Below are positions 1-9,608 of a stretch of 64,000 nt of DNA, piece by piece (the stretch's first letter is position 1; each line of letters starts with the position of its first letter). The position numbers were made by a program, and so were the translations under genes. The DNA is from Pleurodeles waltl (lineage: Eukaryota > Chordata > Amphibia > Caudata > Salamandridae), in NCBI RefSeq assembly GCF_031143425.1, contig NC_090446.1:1019733066-1019797065 (forward strand), written 5' to 3'. The notes under the pieces were generated by a model. That model was not told the origin of the DNA. It saw only the letters and a program-made list of their open reading frames with translations, and did not search any database.

Positions 1-232
1 GATATTACCTACCAAAAAAAGATACTCTTGACGATATTATTCTATACCACAATATTTTTGCATCACAATATTTTTTTCCTGTATGTGTGATTTCCAATAT
101 TTCGAACTTAACTATATTACTGAAAATTATATTAAAAATGATATTCTTAGAAACAATATTACCTACCAAAAAATACTCTTGACAATGATACTCAATACCA
201 CAGTATTTTTTCATTACAATTTTTTTCATTAT
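1..232. repeat. Diverged AT-rich tandem repeat
   Basis: A segment beginning with a gatattacctaccaaaaa-type string at position 1 recurs in diverged form near 155-232 (both contain ctaccaaaaa, actcttgac, taccaca and a trailing ttttt run). The period is about 153 bp. It looks like the edge of a tandem or satellite-type repeat cut by the window start. No coding potential is visible. Confidence 0.5.
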
Positions 233-477
233 TTATGAGTTATGATATTCCAAACTTGATATTGTACCCTTCACACCTTGACATTCACCCCTCACCACTC
301 AGCTCCAACTATTGCAATCTCAATGAATCTGTAGAAGTAACAGTTAGATTCTTTGATATAGCCATAGCCTCTAATAATGGTTGCCTTTTCAACCTCACTA
401 GTTCCTTTCTTGCCCGCTCCTTCAGACATCAGGTTAGCTGAATCTCTCTGCCCTGTAAGGACATTAAGACCCAAATG

Positions 478-1240
478 TATACTTTTTGGTGCAAAACTGC
501 GGGAATGCAGTTTTGCACCAAAAAGTATAACACCAGCTTGCGTCATTGTATAACATCAGCAGGGCGCTGTATTAATAGAATGGCGCAAGCGGGCGTTAAA
601 CTTGGGCTAGCGTCTTAAAATAAAAGCTAACTGGGTAGGGGTAGTGGGAGGGAAGGAGGGGGTTGTACATCAAAAAATGATGCTAGTCTGGTTAGAGGCA
701 AAAAAAAATGCCTCTAACCAGACTAGCACCATTTCCTGGTGCACAACCACCAAAAACATGACTCCTATCTTAGGAAAAGCAGAAGTCACGCCAACCACCA
801 CAATGGCCAGCACAGGGGACACGTGCCCCAAGTTAGGGTCCTGATTGCAAAAAAATATATTAAAAAAATACTTACTTGGAGTTACCTAGGATGGGGTCCC
901 CCATTCTCCGGTGTCCCTCTGGTAGGGGTTGGGGTGTTCCTGGGGTTTGGGGAGGGCACCTGTGGACCCATTCCATGGTGTTTAACCATGGAAATAGGTT
1001 TCCAGGTGCTGTAACGCCTAGTCTGACCCAGACGTTATTTATCACCTCCTCTCATCCGTGTGTCATTTTAGCATGAGGGGATAAATATAGGGCTATGGGA
1101 TAGTATCATTTTTTTGGGATGGAAATCCCTACCTTGCAACTCATTGACACAAGGTAGGTTCAAACATCCAAAAAATGGTGCAAACTCCTATATTTTGAAG
1201 TTAGACGTGTATAACGTCAAAATATAAATATAGACTTAAG
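478..1240. repeat. Cluster of foldback hairpins (MITE-like)
   Basis: At least five inverted repeats follow each other. 478-500 pairs perfectly with 507-529 (23-nt arms, 6-nt loop). 661-700 pairs with 709-748 (40-nt arms with a few mismatches, A-rich loop). A short palindrome around ttccatggt/aaccatggaa lies near 975-998. A longer stem near 1106-1172 uses ctaccttg/caaggtag and catccaaaaaa. Another near 1174-1243 uses gcaaact/agtttgc with gacgt/acgtc inside. This density of stems is typical of non-autonomous foldback DNA elements; I could not fix outer ends or a target duplication. Confidence 0.55.
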
Positions 1241-2780
1241 TTTGCACAGAATGTGCTTTAAAAACGTACACTGTCACTCCCACAAAAAGCCCTTGCACCC
1301 TTTTCCAGTTTTAGTGATATACTTCCCTCATTACCTTAATATAAGAGCATCTAACCACCTATCTGCATTAACAGCAGCCCTCTAGCATTAATTACACTAA
1401 AGCAATAATACCCATTTGACACTTATTTATTTAAGAGTTTTATAAAAAAGACCACCATGTCACATTATGGCCACTTATCCACAATCAAGAGTGCAGGCCA
1501 AGGATAGTCTTACAGTGATGTACTTTCCAGAGTGTGGGTTCACATGATGATGTTGATGGGAGGATAATTACAGATTCTCCTAGTTAATATTGAATGAGAG
1601 TCCTGATTTGGTAAAGTCAAAGGAGACAAATCTCATGCTGTGGCTCTTATTCCTTTATAATGCACAGCACTTAAAAAACACTATGAATAACATTATTCCA
1701 TAAACCATTTCCTCTTTGCTTGATAAGTCTGAGTCGATAGTCCATGAAAAAAAAGAAAAATCACAAACATTACAAGAAAGCCAAGAAGCAGACCAAAATT
1801 GTCTTTCCTTTGGACAACCTCCTCCTAAGATGAATGTTCAGCTTGTGGTACATGCCCTTGTCCATTCTGATTATGAATAGATGCTTGAAGCCGTTGGTTA
1901 GCTATTAAACATTGGCATTAGAAGTAATCAAACAGATATGTTACCATCCGCCATAGGAAGGGCTAATAAATATCAGAAGTGGGATTATATTTGTTTCCTT
2001 TCTCTTAAAAAAAGGATTCTACATCAAAATTATCTAGGAGAATCTTCAATGGTATTACAAGACCTGAGGCTCTGTTATTCAGGTTCACAACCTTTGAACG
2101 ACTGCTAAAGCTGCATGTTTGGTTTACAATAAAAAGTTTTAAATAGCGATACCGTTGACCAATTTGGGATTCTCAAAATATCATCCATCCCTGCCCTGGC
2201 CCAAAAAGCCCTAGAAGCCATTAAACCCATTGGGGTGACCCCAAATCAATCTGTGTCTACCCCAGCCATGGTCATTATATTTTTAACCCACCAACTAAGA
2301 ATAGTACAACACACAGGCTTTAATGTCCTGCATAATATTATATATATGTACTGGTTGACTCATCTGACCACACACAGCTTCAATTTTAGAGGAATAGCAG
2401 AGATTCAATGTAATTAGAGGTATTTTAGTACTTCTTGGTATTGTAAAATTAACGCACATTGGAGAAACATGAATTTCAGAAACACCTAGGCTCTAACATT
2501 TGATACTACTTGAAAAGAAACCAAACATAAGAACATTTCCAATTTTGTGACAACAGTTTCAAGGATAATCTGTCATTGTCCTCTTATGAGAGAAAAAGTT
2601 GTTGAACCATCTTTACATCCCAGAAAAGAGAATACTTAGGGTTAGGTGCATGTATATACCTAATGACCTTCAATAATTTTAAAAAACAGTGGGTGCTCCC
2701 AATCTGACTTACCTTCCACTTTCTTCTGTCCTGTTGTTATAGCATATCTAAATAGAGTAATAGTTTCATAAGCCTTCAGG
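1241..2780. other. No recognisable feature
   Basis: About 1.5 kb of AT-rich sequence. Only short broken reading frames occur, and I see no family signature or clear repeat beyond a short palindrome around ttggggtgaccccaa near 2230. It is probably old, decayed repeat or intergenic DNA. Confidence 0.4.
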
Positions 2781-3179
2781 CCTAAAGATGCCAGAAATGT
2801 AGAACACGTATGACATCAGAGAAAACGTGATCATGCACAACACCTACCCAAGGTATTCCATGATGACATAAAGGCCCTTGTTGCCCCTTTTGCCCAGGAC
2901 AATCTGATATAAGTAGAAGCTGATTTTGAAAGCCCCAGTATGCCTGTGAGAACCCAGAAAGGCTCCATGCCACCAGACTGAGCCTGCCTTCCAAAATGTA
3001 TGCATGATGGAACAACACATGCGCCAACCACGCATCGCTGAACAACGCGGTCGGAACAACAACTGCGTTGTTTCCACAAATGCCTTTACCACGCATGCCT
3101 TTACAATGATTGTTCATTTTAAAGGCATGCCTAGTAAAGATATGTGTGGAATGGCATGCATGGTATTTGCATGCCACCC
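2781..3179. other. Unassigned segment before the C-rich repeat
   Basis: Overlapping short frames of up to 138 codons occur on the minus strand but show no family motif. A small inverted repeat (aacaacgc at 3041-3048 with gcgttgtt at 3065-3072) and repeated catgcc/ggcatg strings sit next to the C-rich array. It may be the non-repetitive part of the same repeat family. Confidence 0.3.
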
Positions 3180-4135
3180 CTCCACCCCCCATAAACACAA
3201 CTACCCCAATCCCCCCACCCTAAAAACACAACTATCCAACCCCCACCCTCCCTAAAAATAAAACTACCCGCCCCTAAAAACTACACCTATACCCCCACCC
3301 ACTCTGAGCTCTAAAACCCACCCCGATCCGCCACCCACCCTACAAAGTGACCTGCACCCCAAAAATAAAACTACATCACATGATAAACAAAATTAGCCCG
3401 ACCCACCCACCCTGCCCTAAATATGAAACTGCCCCAACCCCCTACCCACCCCAAAAATAAAACTACCCGACCCCCCATCCGCCCTTAAAATTTACCCGAT
3501 ACCCCTCACCTAGACTGAGCCTTGAAACCTACCCCAACCGCCACCAGCCCTAAAAACAATCACCCCCAAAAATAAAACAACCCCACCCCTTAAAATAAAA
3601 TTAAACCCACCCCACCCATAAAAACCAGACCTAAATACAGAATTACCCTGACACCCCGCCCCTAAAAACCCGCTCCCACGCCCACCTTAAATACAAAAAT
3701 TACCCGACCCTTACCCCTAACAACAAAATTACTGCAACACCCCCACCCTGCCCTAATAACAAAACTACCACACCCACCCCTAAAAAAAAAAGTCCCAACC
3801 ACCCAACCCCTAAAATCTAACCCACCTCTAAAAACTACGCCAACCCTCCCCAGCCCCACTTAACTGATCGTGTCCTACCCCGACCCCCACCACGTCCCTA
3901 AAAATAAAATTACAACTATCCCCCACCCTGCCCCTAAAAACTCAACCTACCCCACCCTCCTTAACTACAAAATGACCTCAACCCCCCACCTCCGCCCCTT
4001 AAAACCCAACCCCCCACCCACCCTAAACACAAAATTATGCTACCCAACCCGCCCCCTACCCGCCCTTAATACAAAATTACCACAACCCCCAGCCCCACCC
4101 CTAAAAACTACCCCCAACCCCAATTACCTGAACAC
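3180..4135. repeat. C-rich degenerate minisatellite (CCCxACCCCTAAAAA type)
   Basis: Nearly 950 bp built of alternating runs such as ccccacccctaaaaa and taaaactaccc. The strand is strongly asymmetric (C and A rich, very few G). The units vary in length, so the array is old. Frames through it encode only Pro/Thr/Asn-rich low-complexity peptides and should not be annotated as genes. The ccctaaaa core resembles a telomere unit only superficially. Confidence 0.75.
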
Positions 4136-4470
4136 ATCCTCTCCCAATGCTGACTCCCTTTTTGCATTGTTCAGCACATGTGTGCTTAAGGCAGGGAAAG
4201 AGGGAGTCTGTGTTAACGCAAGCATGGCAGAAAGTGAAGTTGTGATCTGCACAGCGGTGCTGCCATGAGCACTGCTGTGGCTGACCACGACTTCGACCGC
4301 TGCCACCCTGTCAGGATCCGGGATTCTGGCAGTGGTGGAGATCTGCTGGTGGTCCGACTACCAGGATAATAATCTGGCAGTCAGACTGCCAGGAGTGCAG
4401 CGGTCCAACCACAATGGCAAGTTCAGCAGTCTGAAGGCTTGTAATGAGGCTCTAAGATAAAATCTATGGA
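4136..4470. mobile_element. Partial copy of the 566-bp MITE family
   Basis: The stretch with gctgtggctgaccacgac, ggatc(c), atctggcagtc and ggagtgcagcgg follows the same order of words as 6430-6600 inside the MITE at 6056-6621. Its inner stem (gactcccttttt / aaagagggagtc) is also MITE-like. The terminal ggggctgatta motif is not seen here, so this is an internal, end-less fragment. Confidence 0.5.
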
Positions 4471-6055
4471 AGCAGTGAGGGTCGCTGGCCTATTCCATTC
4501 ATTCAGATGACTCTTTTGACTCCTTATCTAAAGGGACTGATTGTGAGTACTCTAGACCTCTCTGAAGGGGTCCTATTACAGATGTTGAAGAACCCTTTAA
4601 AAATGTGTTCCTGGTGAATTGCCTGAATCGAGGGAGAGAGCAGGTCCACCACCCTTGCCAACTGGCAGAAAGAAATCTGATGATACAATGTCACCCTCAG
4701 TACCTTCTTTATCATCTTTAACTTTGCTCACAAATTGCCTACAAATCCGAGCCTACTAGCTGTTGAAGTTTGGGGTCAATACGCATCCACAGTCCTCTGC
4801 ACCTCTCATAACGAAAGTCCCATGTTTGTATTCCCAGGAATGCTGTTGCTCTTATTCCTTTATTTTGTGCAGCACTTAAAAGAACACTACAACCCCCAAC
4901 ATCCTGTTCTTCTGGAGAGGGTAGCACAAAGACCATACCCACCTATGAATAACATTATTCCATACACCATTTCTTCTTGGGTTCAACCTTGGGGTCTAAC
5001 CTGAAATTGTGTTAACCCCCTAACTTCTTTGCCTCTTCAGAGGGACTCAAAATATCAGAAACAGGACTCAGGCCATCAAATGGTTCATCTTGGTACAAGG
5101 ATTATGCCTTATATACACCTTTGTAACCTTCTTTCCACCTTTGCCAAAAAATGTTAAAATGTTAGCATCCACTCACAAAGGTATGGCCACTTTATCTTGG
5201 AACTAATGTATTCATCAATATATGGCAGAAGAGCACAATACACTGATTTTGGATACTGAATAAACTTATGCACAAACATGGGAGTACCTCTCTCATCCTA
5301 AATAACAAAGTGAGACTTCTTCCCAGTTTTCATCTTTTTCAGGACATTAGTACCATCATCAACATCATTGTCATAATGCCATTTGTCAAGTAATGGAAAT
5401 TCTGTGAATATAAAACATCATGTTGCCTCCTATTTGGGCCTGCCATATAACTCAGCAAGAGGAGTTTGCCACACTGACATTAAATCATTATCACCCTGCG
5501 TAACTGATCCACCATCAGATTATCTCCGTCATACCAAGGAGGGGAAACATCATTTTACTTCATGGTTCTTTTAGTGCCACTGCTACATAACTCCCCTTGT
5601 TGGGAATAGAACTTCACACCTGCAGGATTTAAGGTGCACGCAATAGCATTTTACACAGAATTTCTTATTTCAGTGATCAAACTTTTAAATGATGAAGAGA
5701 CCACTTTATGAACAGAATTAGACACCGAATAATCCAAAAATTCACACAGGGTCTTTTTTAAAAAACCTCACCATCATCATTATTAACACTGTGCTCAACA
5801 ATTTAATTCAGCAAACAATAAGGAATTGAAACTCCACAATAGTTTCTTTGAGCAAGTTAGCTCAAATATATTAAAACAAGCACACTAGAAATGTGTGCTT
5901 TAAAATACCGTTCATACAAAACCAGCCAGTGTTTTGCATAAACACTTTGCCAGGAAAACATCTACCTTGCAACAAATAGTAAACATTATGTGACCATGAA
6001 ATAAATATAGTGAAAACTCCCCAGCAGCCTTGTGCTGCAACAATGTAATTATTAA
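4471..6055. other. No recognisable feature
   Basis: About 1.6 kb of AT-rich sequence with only short, unconserved frames. A ctgttgctcttattccttta-type string near 4850 also occurs in similar form near 1640, which suggests another diverged interspersed repeat, but it cannot be classified from these two copies. Confidence 0.35.
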
Positions 6056-6621
6056 GGGGCTGATTATTTCTCTGGTGGTCCAACAGTGGGACCGCCAAAC
6101 GAGTGAGGATGAGGCCGCCATCAAGCCGACAGCCTTACCCCCTGTCGTATTACAATGTTTCCGCCAGTCAGTCAGGCCAAAACAGGCCAGCAGCATTGGA
6201 CTTGGCTTCCATGGCTGAGACCCATGCTATCACACACCAGCACCCTCAGAATCCACTGTCTGCTGCAGACAGTGCGCATTTTGAGGGTGCTGGCAGGGGG
6301 GCCCTGCACTGCCATAAATTGGTTGTGTGCAGTGCAGGGGCCCCTTGTGGCCCGACGCACTGCCTTTCTGCCAGCCTTTTCAAGGCAGGGTCCCTGCAGA
6401 AAGTAAAGTCATAATGAGCACGGTAGTACTGAACTCAGCACCACAGTGGCTGACCATGACTCCGACTGCTGCAAACCCACTGGGATCTACGATCCTGGCA
6501 GGTCTCCTGGTTCTCCTACCACAAGGATTGTAATCTGGCAGTCTGACCTCAAGGAGTGCAGCGGCCTGACCGCCACTGCAGGCTTGGTGGTCTTTGGACC
6601 ACCATAATCATAATCAGCCCC
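6056..6621. mobile_element. Harbinger-type MITE with TAA target duplication
   Basis: The element opens with GGGGCTGATTA and closes with TAATCAGCCCC. It is flanked by TAA at 6053-6055 and again at 6622-6624. A 3-bp TAA/TTA duplication is the hallmark of PIF/Harbinger integration. The 566-bp body has no coding capacity but holds two internal stems: accctcagaat...tttgagggt around 6242-6289, and a ggggccctgcactgc / gcagtgcaggggccc pair around 6298-6343. It is non-autonomous; its TIR differs from that of the large elements here, so it belongs to another Harbinger lineage. Confidence 0.75.
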
Positions 6622-7550
6622 TAAGACTTGAGCCTTGAAAATAGCCAAATCAACTTTGAATAAACAAACCTGCAACAGCCCGATGAAATACCTTAAAGGC
6701 AAGACTCAAAACAAAGTAACAATTGTGGCTTTTATGTCTCTCAACAATCATGTTTCTTTTACATTTATCTGAATAAATAAAATAATTATTTTGTCTAATA
6801 CATGACTGTAACAGAGTTCACCATACCAAAAATTAAGACAAATAAAATACAGTGCAAAACTCATACCCATACCTAAAAACAACTTCAGTGAACACAAATA
6901 CCCAGATGATCTTGAAAGCCACCAACACTTTCCTCTCTGCTTCCCTCATCTACGTCTCCCAAGGTAGAATTTAAATCCACAAAAGAAGAACCCTACAGTG
7001 GTGTTAATATGAAGACTCACTATATACAGAAAGAAACCTATTCAATTCCCTGCAAAATATGACACATATGAGTTATTCTTAAAACAGGCGAAGTGTTCTA
7101 AATGTGTGGTAAGCCACAGAAATAAGGAATAGTTCTCACCTCATGTCTTTTCACCCTAGTGATGTTCAGCAAGACCACACACATGCTGTGTGGTAGTCAC
7201 AAACCGCAAAAAAAGAAGGCATTTGCAAACAACGTAGCTGTGCAGATGTATCACAGCAGAAAGATATGTTTTTAAATACGTTTTTAAAGCAAGTGTAGTG
7301 CTTTAAAAAATACCTACTATATTGCCTAATTTATGTTTTGTTTATACTGTTCGCACGCAGGAAATTTAATTCAAGCTGAAAATGTATTACAGGAACTGTG
7401 AAACTAGATGTGTGCAGTGCTTGCATGCACGTTGTGTACAACATTCACTGCATGCCTTTAGGAACTGTTTGAGAAATGAATCAACTGACTTCTCACTGAC
7501 CACCTCAGCAGACATCAGCTCTTCAATTTCAGGCAGTCCAGATTCAAGCT
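6622..7550. other. Unassigned flank; short minus-strand frame at its right end
   Basis: Mostly AT-rich without signature. At 7387-7572 on the minus strand a 61-codon frame rich in Glu, Ser and Cys reads into a stop near 7387. It abuts the breakpoint of Harbinger element 2. I do not recognise it. It may be chance, or a fragment of whatever DNA was joined to the truncated element. Confidence 0.3.
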
Positions 7551-7620
7551 CAATATCCCCAGACCCAGACAACTATTCACAGGGTATAGGGTGCTTGTAC
7601 TCACCTATTAGCCACACACA
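7551..7620 (-). mobile_element. Harbinger element 2, left remnant (transposase exon edge and intron)
   Basis: On the minus strand this piece contains the exon end that reads V-W-L-I before a GTGAGT donor, then about 45 bp of intron that matches the intron of element 3 (cctatac, gtctggg words). It is the missing half of the transposase gene at 16257-16853: element 1 with its ACA duplication sits exactly between them. Homology to element 3 stops around 7550, so the rest of the left arm of element 2 (first Myb gene, left TIR) has been lost. Confidence 0.7.
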
Positions 7621-7870
7621 GGGGGTCATTCTGACCCTGGCGTTCAGTGTTAAAGCGGCGGCCAACCCGCCAACAGGCTGGCGGTCCAAAAAATGGAATT
7701 CTGACCCTGGCGGGAACCGCCAACACAGGCAGCCACTTTAACACTCCGACCGCCACGGCGGCACAAACAAACAGCGCGGCGGTCACCGCCAACAGACAGG
7801 CGGCAGACAATGTACCGCCCACCCTATCACGACTCACCAATCCGCCACCTTTTCCGGGGCGGGAGCCCCG
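7621..7870. promoter_or_regulatory. TIR and subterminal GGCGGT/ACCGCC array (element 1, satellite side)
   Basis: Within 250 bp of the tip there are many copies of the hexamer core GGCGG/CCGCC in both orientations (for example gcggcggccaacccgcc, ctggcggtcc, aaccgcc, gaccgcc, acggcgg, gcgcggcggtcaccgcc). In reconstructed Harbinger transposons the Myb-like protein is known to bind subterminal repeats; by analogy these are candidate sites for the element's Myb proteins. Confidence 0.6.
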
Positions 7871-8505
7871 CCGATAAAAACACGGCGGAAACAGACATTT
7901 CAAATGGAAAACGCTCACCTCGACACACCCCACGCGGAATCGGAACAGCATGGAACCGGAACTCCACATCCTCCCAGCCATTGCCTTCCTGCTCTTCTTC
8001 CAGGATCACGAAGGTCGCCGCAGACGACAACGGTGAGTACTGCACCTACGACACAGGGGAGGGGGGAGGAGGAAAGCTTACGGGCACACACATATGCCAC
8101 ACACCCACCCCCACCGAAATACCTACACACCAATGCAGATTAAAAAGTCAGAGTGACACCCCCAAACACCCAAAACAAAAATGCAAAGACAAAAGGCAAT
8201 GATTGTAAAAATAGAACTATATTATAGCAATAATGAAGTATAGCGAACTTAGCAATATATACAGAATTATTACACATCTAGAACTATATATATACAAGTA
8301 GCAAAAGTCCGGCACAGTTTAGCAAAGTTCAAATGTCCGTGGGCCAATGTGCAGCAACACATGGGCAAAGCCCACACACGAGATCGAGTCCATTGGAGAG
8401 AACACTGCTGGGGCATCACAATAATAAAATACTGGCACCTCAGGGGGAAGGGAAGGGGGGGCACCTCAGCCACATGAGTCCACGACGCCAGATCCACGAA
8501 GGGCC

Positions 8506-8700
8506 TCCATGCCCACTGTGCCATCCTGGGGAGTGCAAAGCCACAGTCTCTCAAGTCTCTACAGTGGGTGGATTGCCTACTGTGCCATCCTGGGGAGTGC
8601 AAAGCCACAGTCTCTCAAGTCTCTACAGTGGGTGGATTGCCCACTGTGCCATCCTGGGGAGTGCAAAGCCACAGTCCATCAGGTGGATTACAGAGTCCAC
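8506..8700. repeat. 64-bp tandem repeat (about 3 copies), element 1
   Basis: The string ctgtgccatcctgg starts at 8516, 8580 and 8644, an exact 64-bp period. The same unit, in the other orientation, occurs in elements 2, 3 and 4 at the equivalent place just beyond the second Myb gene. Because 64 is not a multiple of three, successive units are read in different frames and long open frames across it are by-products. Confidence 0.85.
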
Positions 8701-8794
8701 TGGTCATGGAGGAGGCATGGTGGGCAGAGTGCCTCGTGAAGCCCTGCCCGACACAGAACCGGGCCTGCCAATGGGCCAGCGGTTCTTGAGATGA

Positions 8795-9190
8795 GGGCCC
8801 AGCGGAGCGGTGCTTGACAGGAGGGCCCAGCGGAGCAGTGCTTGACAGGAGGGCCCAGTGGAGCGGTGCTTGACAGGAGGGCCCAGCGGAGCGGCGCTTG
8901 AGATGAGGGCCCAGCAGAGCGGTGCTTGACAGGAGGGCCCAGCGGAGCGGTGCTTGACAGGAGGGCCAAGTGGAGCGGTGCTTGAGATGAGGGCCCAGCG
9001 GAGCAGTGCTTGACAGGAGGGCCCAGCGGAGCGGTGCTTGACAGGAGGGCCCAGCGGAGCGGTGCTTGACAGGAGGGCCCAGCGGAGCGGTGCTTGAGAT
9101 GAGGGCCCAGCGGAGCGGTGCTTGACAGGAGGGCCCAGCGCAGCGGTGCTTGACAGGAGGGCCCAGCGGAGCGGTGCTTGACAGGAGGGC
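8795..9190. repeat. 28-bp minisatellite (about 14 copies), element 1
   Basis: Units carry cagcggagcggtgcttgaca or a variant with gagatg in place of gacagg. Spacing between gcttgaca starts is 28 bp (9008 to 9036, for example). Units are contiguous with no unique spacers. Translation gives a monotonous Ser-Thr-Ala-Glu-Gln-Gly-Pro repeat on the minus strand that I do not count as a gene. Confidence 0.85.
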
Positions 9191-9570
9191 CCTGTTCAGC
9201 GGTGCTTCTCACGGCGGGGCCCTGTTCAGCGGTGCTTCTCACGGCGGGGCCCTGTTCCGCGGTGCCTGTCTTGGCGGGGCCCTGTTCAGCGGTGCCTGTC
9301 TTGGCGGGGCCCTGTTCAGCGGTGCTTCTCACGGCGGGCCCTGTTCAGCAGTGCCTGTCTTGGCGGGGCCCTGTCCAGCGGTGCTTCTCACGGCGGGGCC
9401 CTGTTCAGCGGTGCTTCTCACGGCGGGGGCCTGTTCAGCGGTGCTTCTCACGGCGGGGCCCTGTTCAGCGGTGCTTCTCATGGCGGGCCCTGTTCAGCGG
9501 TCCTTCTCACGGCGGGGCCCTGTTCAGCGGTGCTTCTCACAGCGGGCCCCTGTTCAGCGGTGCCTGTCTT
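9185..9570. repeat. 30-bp minisatellite (about 13 copies), element 1
   Basis: The string cctgttcagc recurs every 30 bp from 9191 (9221 next), followed by ggtgcttctcacggcgg or ggtgcctgtcttggcgg. It shares the cagcggtgcttg core with the 28-bp array to its left, so both grew from one ancestral unit. It ends about 40 bp before the stop codon of the second Myb gene on the minus strand. Confidence 0.85.
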
Positions 9571-9608
9571 GTGTTTCGAGTGAACCACACCTGGCCAATA
9601 CTTTCCGC

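Noticed and set aside
2782..3198. 138-codon minus-strand frame
   Set aside because: No motif, three overlapping frames of similar length and no conservation clue; most likely chance.
3180..4135. Interstitial telomere array
   Set aside because: CCCTAA occurs only within longer CCCTAAAA/ACCCC words of irregular spacing, not as a regular hexamer array.
3870..4268. Pro/Thr-rich 132-codon frame
   Set aside because: It is the translation of the C-rich minisatellite.
8795..9570. Regular 28-30-bp direct repeats resembling a CRISPR array
   Set aside because: Units are contiguous without unique spacers, lie within a eukaryotic transposon, and occur as homologous minisatellites in another copy; no cas-like genes.
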